Source: Eggerthellaceae bacterium
GTDB taxonomy: Bacteria; Actinomycetota; Coriobacteriia; Coriobacteriales; Eggerthellaceae
Assembly (NCBI GenBank): GCA_009782605.1
Contig: WRIR01000006.1
Span: 1 to 64,000 of the forward strand
DNA: 64,000 nt
Direction of reading: 5' to 3'
The stretch's first letter is position 1; each line of letters opens with the position of its first letter. The notes beneath the pieces were generated by a model, which had not been told where the DNA came from, ran no database searches, and saw nothing but the letters and a program-made list of their open reading frames with translations. The translations under genes were made by a program, and so were the position numbers. Positions 60,368 to 64,000 of the stretch are shown in pieces.

Positions 60368-61786
60368 ATGTCAGCAGTCAAGTCCGTATATTTTATCGGC
60401 ATCGGCGGTGTCGGTATGAGCGGGATTGCCCGTGTCGCCCACGATCAGGGTATGCGGGTAAGCGGCTCCGACCTGAAGGAGAGCCGCTATACCCGGCAGC
60501 TGCGTGAGATCGGCATTGAGACCCATATCGGACACGATGCGGGCAACCTGCCCGAAGACGACCCCGATGTCGTGGTTGTGTCCACGGCGATACTTGAGAA
60601 CAACCCCGAGCTTATTGCGGCGCGTGAGCGCGGCCTTACCATCTGGCATCGGGCGAAGATGCTCGCAGCGCTTGGCTATAACAAGCAGACCCTTGCGGTG
60701 GCGGGCACGCATGGCAAGACGACGACCTCGTCCATTTTGGCATCGACCCTTGAGGACATGGGATACGACCCCACCTTCCTCATCGGCGGCATCGTCGAGG
60801 CCTTCTCGACGAACGCCCATTCGGGAAACGGTGCCTACTATGTCGTCGAGGCCGACGAGAGTGACAAGTCCTTCATGCATCTCGACCCGCAGGCCATACT
60901 CGTCACAAACATCGAGGCGGACCACCTCGACCATTATGACGACCTCAGTGAGATACACGCGAAGTTCCGGGAGTTTATCGCGTCGGTGCCCGGCGACGGG
61001 GTCTGTGTGCTGTGCGGCGAGGATCCGGTGCTCGGCGGCATTGCCCGCGATACCGACGTGCGGACATACACCTACGGCTTTAGCGACGAACACGACATCC
61101 GGGTGAGCGCCTGGGAGCCCTGTGGGATGGGGAGCGACTTCACCTGCCGCCTTCCCGACGGGTGCGAGGTGCACGGCCGTATCAAGCAGAACCCCGGTCG
61201 CCACAACGTCTTGAACGCTGCGGGGGTCTTGGGGCTTATCTGGGCCCTCGGCCTCCCGGTTGACGATGCGGCACAATCCTTGGGGGCCTTCTCCGGCGTG
61301 AAACGCCGCTTCGACCTGGTGGGCGAGGTAGACGGCATCACGGTAGTCGACGACTATGCCCACCATCCCACCGAGATAGCCGCGACCATCAACGCCGCCA
61401 AACAGCTCGGCTTTGCGCGGGTGCACGTCCTGTTCCAGCCCCACCGCTATTCGCGCGCCTCCCTGTTCACCGAGACCTTGAGAGACGAGTTCGCCTGTGC
61501 CTTTGACGCAGCCGATTCCGTGACCTTCATGGACGTGTACCCTGCGGGCGAGACCCCCGTTCCCGGCATCTCGGGGAAGACCTTCATGAGCGTCGTCCTC
61601 GACCATCCCGAGCACCCAGAGGCTGCCTACGTCCCGCGCCGCGTCGAGGTCGTCCCCGCCCTCGTGGCACGACTGCGTTCGGGCGACCTGCTCATCACGA
61701 TGGGCGCCGGCGACGTAACCTCTATCGGACCGCAACTGGTTGGAATGCTGGCAGGCAAGGCCTGCCCGCATCTGGACGAGGCCTGA
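60368..61786 (+). CDS. murC: UDP-MurNAc-L-alanine ligase MurC
   Basis: A 472-residue ligase. YFIGIGGVGMSGIARVAHDQG, AGTHGKTTTSSILA, VEADESDKSFMHL, NIEADHLDHYDD and DDYAHHPTEIAATI are diagnostic. The ATG at 60368 has GTGGAGGTAGCG upstream; a longer in-frame ORF start at 60272 inside murG is less likely. Confidence 0.95.
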   Translation: MSAVKSVYFIGIGGVGMSGIARVAHDQGMRVSGSDLKESRYTRQLREIGIETHIGHDAGNLPEDDPDVVVVSTAILENNPELIAARERGLTIWHRAKMLAALGYNKQTLAVAGTHGKTTTSSILASTLEDMGYDPTFLIGGIVEAFSTNAHSGNGAYYVVEADESDKSFMHLDPQAILVTNIEADHLDHYDDLSEIHAKFREFIASVPGDGVCVLCGEDPVLGGIARDTDVRTYTYGFSDEHDIRVSAWEPCGMGSDFTCRLPDGCEVHGRIKQNPGRHNVLNAAGVLGLIWALGLPVDDAAQSLGAFSGVKRRFDLVGEVDGITVVDDYAHHPTEIAATINAAKQLGFARVHVLFQPHRYSRASLFTETLRDEFACAFDAADSVTFMDVYPAGETPVPGISGKTFMSVVLDHPEHPEAAYVPRRVEVVPALVARLRSGDLLITMGAGDVTSIGPQLVGMLAGKACPHLDEA

Positions 61787-61827
61787 GCGGGAAGGCGTTG
61801 TGGCGTGAAGGCCCGGAAGGAAAGACG

Positions 61828-62757
61828 ATGATGGTCGCCCGGCATACGACGGCGCTTGAGGCCTTGCTGGTTGAGGATGCCTTTGAGGGGGAGGTTTTTT
61901 GCAATGAGCCGATGGCACGCCATACGGCCTACCGGATCGGGGGCCCCGTCCGCCTCTTCGTTCAGGTCTCGACTTTTGCCGCCCTCTCGCAGCTGGTGAA
62001 GCGCTGCAACGAGGATGCAGTCCCCTGGGTCGTCGTGGGGAAGGGAACCAACCTGCTTGTTTCCGACGAGGGTTTCGAGGGGGTCGTCATCGTGCTCGGC
62101 CACGGTTTTCGAACCTGCCGCTTTGAAGAGGAGCGCTCCTGCTTTGTCGTCGGTGCCGGTATCGCGCTTGCCGCGGTGGTGCAGGAGGCCTTCAAGCGGG
62201 CTTTGGCGGGGCTTGAGTTCGCGGTCGGCACGCCCGGAACCGTGGGCGGTGCCATACGGATGAATGCGGGCAGCGACAGGGAATGGATCGGCTCGCAGAT
62301 TCGCACAGTCACGACCTTCTCCGCCTCTTCGGGATTGAAGCGCTACCAGGGAAGCGATATCACGTGGTCGTACCGGGCATGCTCCATCCCACACGACGAG
62401 GTAGTGCTGGAATGCGAAATAGCTGTGGAGAAAGTATCCGCAGACTACATTCGTGGAAAAATGGAAGGACTCCTGGAACAGCGGAAGAAGAGCCAGCCTT
62501 ATGGCGACCCTTCCTGTGGGAGCGTGTTCAAGAACCCCGCAGGCTCGTCTGCCGGGGCGCTCATCGAAGGGGCCGGGATGAAGGGGCAGCGAATCGGCGG
62601 GGCCGTGGTCTCCTCCCTTCATGCGAATTTTATCGTGAACGACGAGGGCGCACACGCTGTGGATGTGAAGAACCTGATCGTATTGGTCCAAGCGAAGGTA
62701 AAAGAGGCCTATGGCATCGAATTACAACCGGAACTCACCTTCCTCGGGTTCGCGTAA
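61828..62757 (+). CDS. murB: UDP-N-acetylenolpyruvoylglucosamine reductase MurB
   Basis: A 309-residue FAD enzyme of the type II group. MARHTAYRIGGPVRLFVQV, GKGTNLLVSDEGF, GTPGTVGGAIRMNAG and SCGSVFKNPAGSSAGALIEGAGMKG are diagnostic. The ATG at 61828 follows GGAAGGAAAGAC; a TTG at 61798 would add ten residues. It overlaps ftsQ by 47 bases. Confidence 0.93.
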   Translation: MMVARHTTALEALLVEDAFEGEVFCNEPMARHTAYRIGGPVRLFVQVSTFAALSQLVKRCNEDAVPWVVVGKGTNLLVSDEGFEGVVIVLGHGFRTCRFEEERSCFVVGAGIALAAVVQEAFKRALAGLEFAVGTPGTVGGAIRMNAGSDREWIGSQIRTVTTFSASSGLKRYQGSDITWSYRACSIPHDEVVLECEIAVEKVSADYIRGKMEGLLEQRKKSQPYGDPSCGSVFKNPAGSSAGALIEGAGMKGQRIGGAVVSSLHANFIVNDEGAHAVDVKNLIVLVQAKVKEAYGIELQPELTFLGFA

Positions 62758-63709
62758 GAAACCGCAGGTACGTTCCCGCACCACCCTCTCGGGCGGGCGG
62801 GCCTCCCGGCGGCAGGACTACGCCCCTTCGGTATACTCCCAGCGGGACTTCGGCAAAAAACCCGCACCAACGCTGCGCTCGACCTCCATTGGCGACATCT
62901 ACCAGGAGACGAGGACGCGGCGCGTAGAGAAGACCTACCGCAGCTATGTGACGAGGATATTCACCATAGCCGCCCTTGTCGGGGCCGTGTTGGTAGTGGG
63001 CGTCCTTGCCTACAACTCGCCGCTGTTCACCATAACTCAGGTACGGGTGGAAGGTGTCGAGCACCTGACAGCTGAGGCGATGACCGAGCTCGCGGCCGTG
63101 CCTGCCAACACGACCCTGCTGCGTGTTGACGAGACGGGCATCAGGCGCAGGCTCATGGAAGAACCCTGGGTCAAGGAAGTGAAGGTCCGTCGCGTGTTCC
63201 CCGACACGCTTGAGCTTGCCATCTCCGAGCGGAGCATTGCGGCAGTGGTCGAGGTTCCTATCGACAACGCCCAGAGGATGGAGAATTGGGCTATCGCGTC
63301 GGACGGTATGTGGCTCATGCCCATCCCGGCCCAGGACTCCGAAGAGGCCGCCTCGATAAGCCCGCAGGTGTTCGAGGACGCCGCCCGGGTCTTGAAGATC
63401 ACCGGAGTGCCCTACGGGGTTGTGCCCCTGGTCGGGATACGGTGCACGGACGAGAACGTGAACAACGCGCTTGCCATCGTCGACGGCTTCACCACCCAGC
63501 TTGCCGACCAGGTGAAGACGGTCTCGGCAACCGGGAACGAGACGACGACGCTCATCTTGGACAACGGGGTGGAGATAGCCTTCGGCCTTGCGCGGGACAT
63601 CCGCACCAAAGAGCGCATCTGCTTGGAGCTTATGGAGAAGTACGAGGGCCTCATCACCTACATCAACGTGCGCACCGCTGAGAGCCCGACCTGGCGTTTA
63701 GCTGAATAA
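62711..63709 (+). CDS. ftsQ: Division protein FtsQ/DivIB
   Basis: A 332-residue bitopic protein. A long basic, Ser/Arg-rich cytoplasmic part (~80 residues), one membrane helix (IFTIAALVGAVLVVGVLAYN), a POTRA domain beginning FTITQVRVEGVEHLTAEAM with EPWVKEVKVRRVFPDTLELAISERSIAAVV, then the FtsQ beta domain. The start lies 47 bases inside murB, supported by good coding use upstream of the helix. Confidence 0.88.
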   Translation: MASNYNRNSPSSGSRKKPQVRSRTTLSGGRASRRQDYAPSVYSQRDFGKKPAPTLRSTSIGDIYQETRTRRVEKTYRSYVTRIFTIAALVGAVLVVGVLAYNSPLFTITQVRVEGVEHLTAEAMTELAAVPANTTLLRVDETGIRRRLMEEPWVKEVKVRRVFPDTLELAISERSIAAVVEVPIDNAQRMENWAIASDGMWLMPIPAQDSEEAASISPQVFEDAARVLKITGVPYGVVPLVGIRCTDENVNNALAIVDGFTTQLADQVKTVSATGNETTTLILDNGVEIAFGLARDIRTKERICLELMEKYEGLITYINVRTAESPTWRLAE

Positions 63710-63830
63710 AATGCCATTTGACCAGCATAAACAACGATTTTCCCCCTATTTTGCCGAAGGCTTTCAAAAAAAGCCTCGTGGCCTGTGGGTGCGAAGTCTT
63801 AAAAGTATCTGTGTTTCGCCAAGACTTGGT

Positions 63831-63858
63831 TTGCAAATAGGAGTGCTTCGTGTACAAT
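63831..63858 (+). promoter_or_regulatory. Promoter of ftsZ
   Basis: TTGCAA (63831-63836), 16 bp, TACAAT (63853-63858). The predicted start near 63865 gives a 60-nt leader to ftsZ. The 217-base gap is the largest in the dcw cluster after mraZ. Confidence 0.65.
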
Positions 63859-63926
63859 ATGTGGGTGCATGAACACACGAAATACAAAACGTAGCATTAC
63901 TAAACGCAGCATGTGTGGAGGAAACA

Positions 63927-64000
63927 ATGCCAAACAACATAGCTTCTGAGCAGTTGGCAGTCATCAAGGTAGTAGGCGTTGGTGGCGGTGGCACGAATGC
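63927..64000 (+). CDS. ftsZ: Cell division protein FtsZ, 5' fragment
   Basis: Only the first 24 codons are in the window. MPNNIASEQLAVIKVVGVGGGGTNA matches the FtsZ N-terminus leading into the first GTP-binding loop (GVGGGGxNA). A strong GTGGAGGAAACA site precedes the ATG. The gene continues past the window end. Confidence 0.93.
   Translation, partial: MPNNIASEQLAVIKVVGVGGGGTN

Noticed and set aside
63755-63778. Terminator after ftsQ
   Set aside because: AGGCTTT and AAAGCCT form a 7-bp stem, but there is no T-run after it on the plus strand; it is at most a weak hairpin.

Overview
The window is high-GC bacterial DNA whose gene content points to class Coriobacteriia (Actinomycetota), most likely an anaerobe of the Eggerthellaceae. 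The reasons are the C+ (zinc-ribbon) forms of S14 and L33, pyruvate:ferredoxin oxidoreductase, a proton-pumping pyrophosphatase, two Tat-exported molybdopterin oxidoreductase operons and a dcw cluster with actinobacterial features. This placement is inferred from gene content and codon use; no rRNA gene is present. No prophage, CRISPR array or insertion-sequence transposase was seen.

Layout. 1-1233: poly-G tract and the 3' part of a MORN-repeat protein. 1234-2190: an unusual intergenic region with two 97-nt copies of a structured repeat, a long nested inverted repeat, a perfect 22-bp palindrome and a trp-type attenuator (a 21-residue leader peptide with three consecutive Trp codons, then a terminator) in front of an orphan trpB2. 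3647-5224: two unrecognised single-pass membrane proteins. 5377-15849: a ribosomal-protein operon that begins at rplB behind its own promoter and runs rplB-rpsS-rplV-rpsC-rplP-rpmC-rpsQ-rplN-rplX-rplE-rpsN-rpsH-rplF-rplR-rpsE-rpmD-rplO-secY-adk, followed by nagB. 15883-21887: hppA and nifJ, each with a clear terminator. 22008-25978: a MntA/HepT toxin-antitoxin pair, an aspartate aminotransferase on the minus strand and a divergent ABC exporter. 26021-27430: a GHL10-type glycosidase-like protein. 27531-32333: a translation block of tRNA-Tyr, tRNA-Thr, tRNA-Met, tuf, rpmG, tRNA-Trp, secE, nusG, rplK and rplA. 32477-33247: map.

33250-44846 is the most distinctive region. A histidine kinase with a periplasmic CxxCH (haem c) motif and an OmpR-type response regulator precede two operons for DMSO-reductase-family enzymes. 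The first encodes a catalytic subunit, a four-cluster ferredoxin subunit, a TorD-like chaperone and a haem-b-like membrane protein; the second encodes a catalytic subunit, a ferredoxin subunit and a TorD-like chaperone. Both operons share a 71-bp ungapped promoter block (53/71 identical) with four TTAA/TAAA elements at 10-11-11 bp spacing, which looks like a tandem response-regulator site. The inferred model is that the redox-sensing two-component system controls both respiratory enzymes.

44843-48089: nadK (minus) and divergent murJ, whose product has a long acidic tail ending in five G(K/R)HA repeats. 48402-64000: the dcw cluster mraZ-rsmH-ftsL-ftsI-murE-murF-mraY-murD-ftsW-murG-murC-murB-ftsQ and the first codons of ftsZ, covering peptidoglycan precursor synthesis and division.
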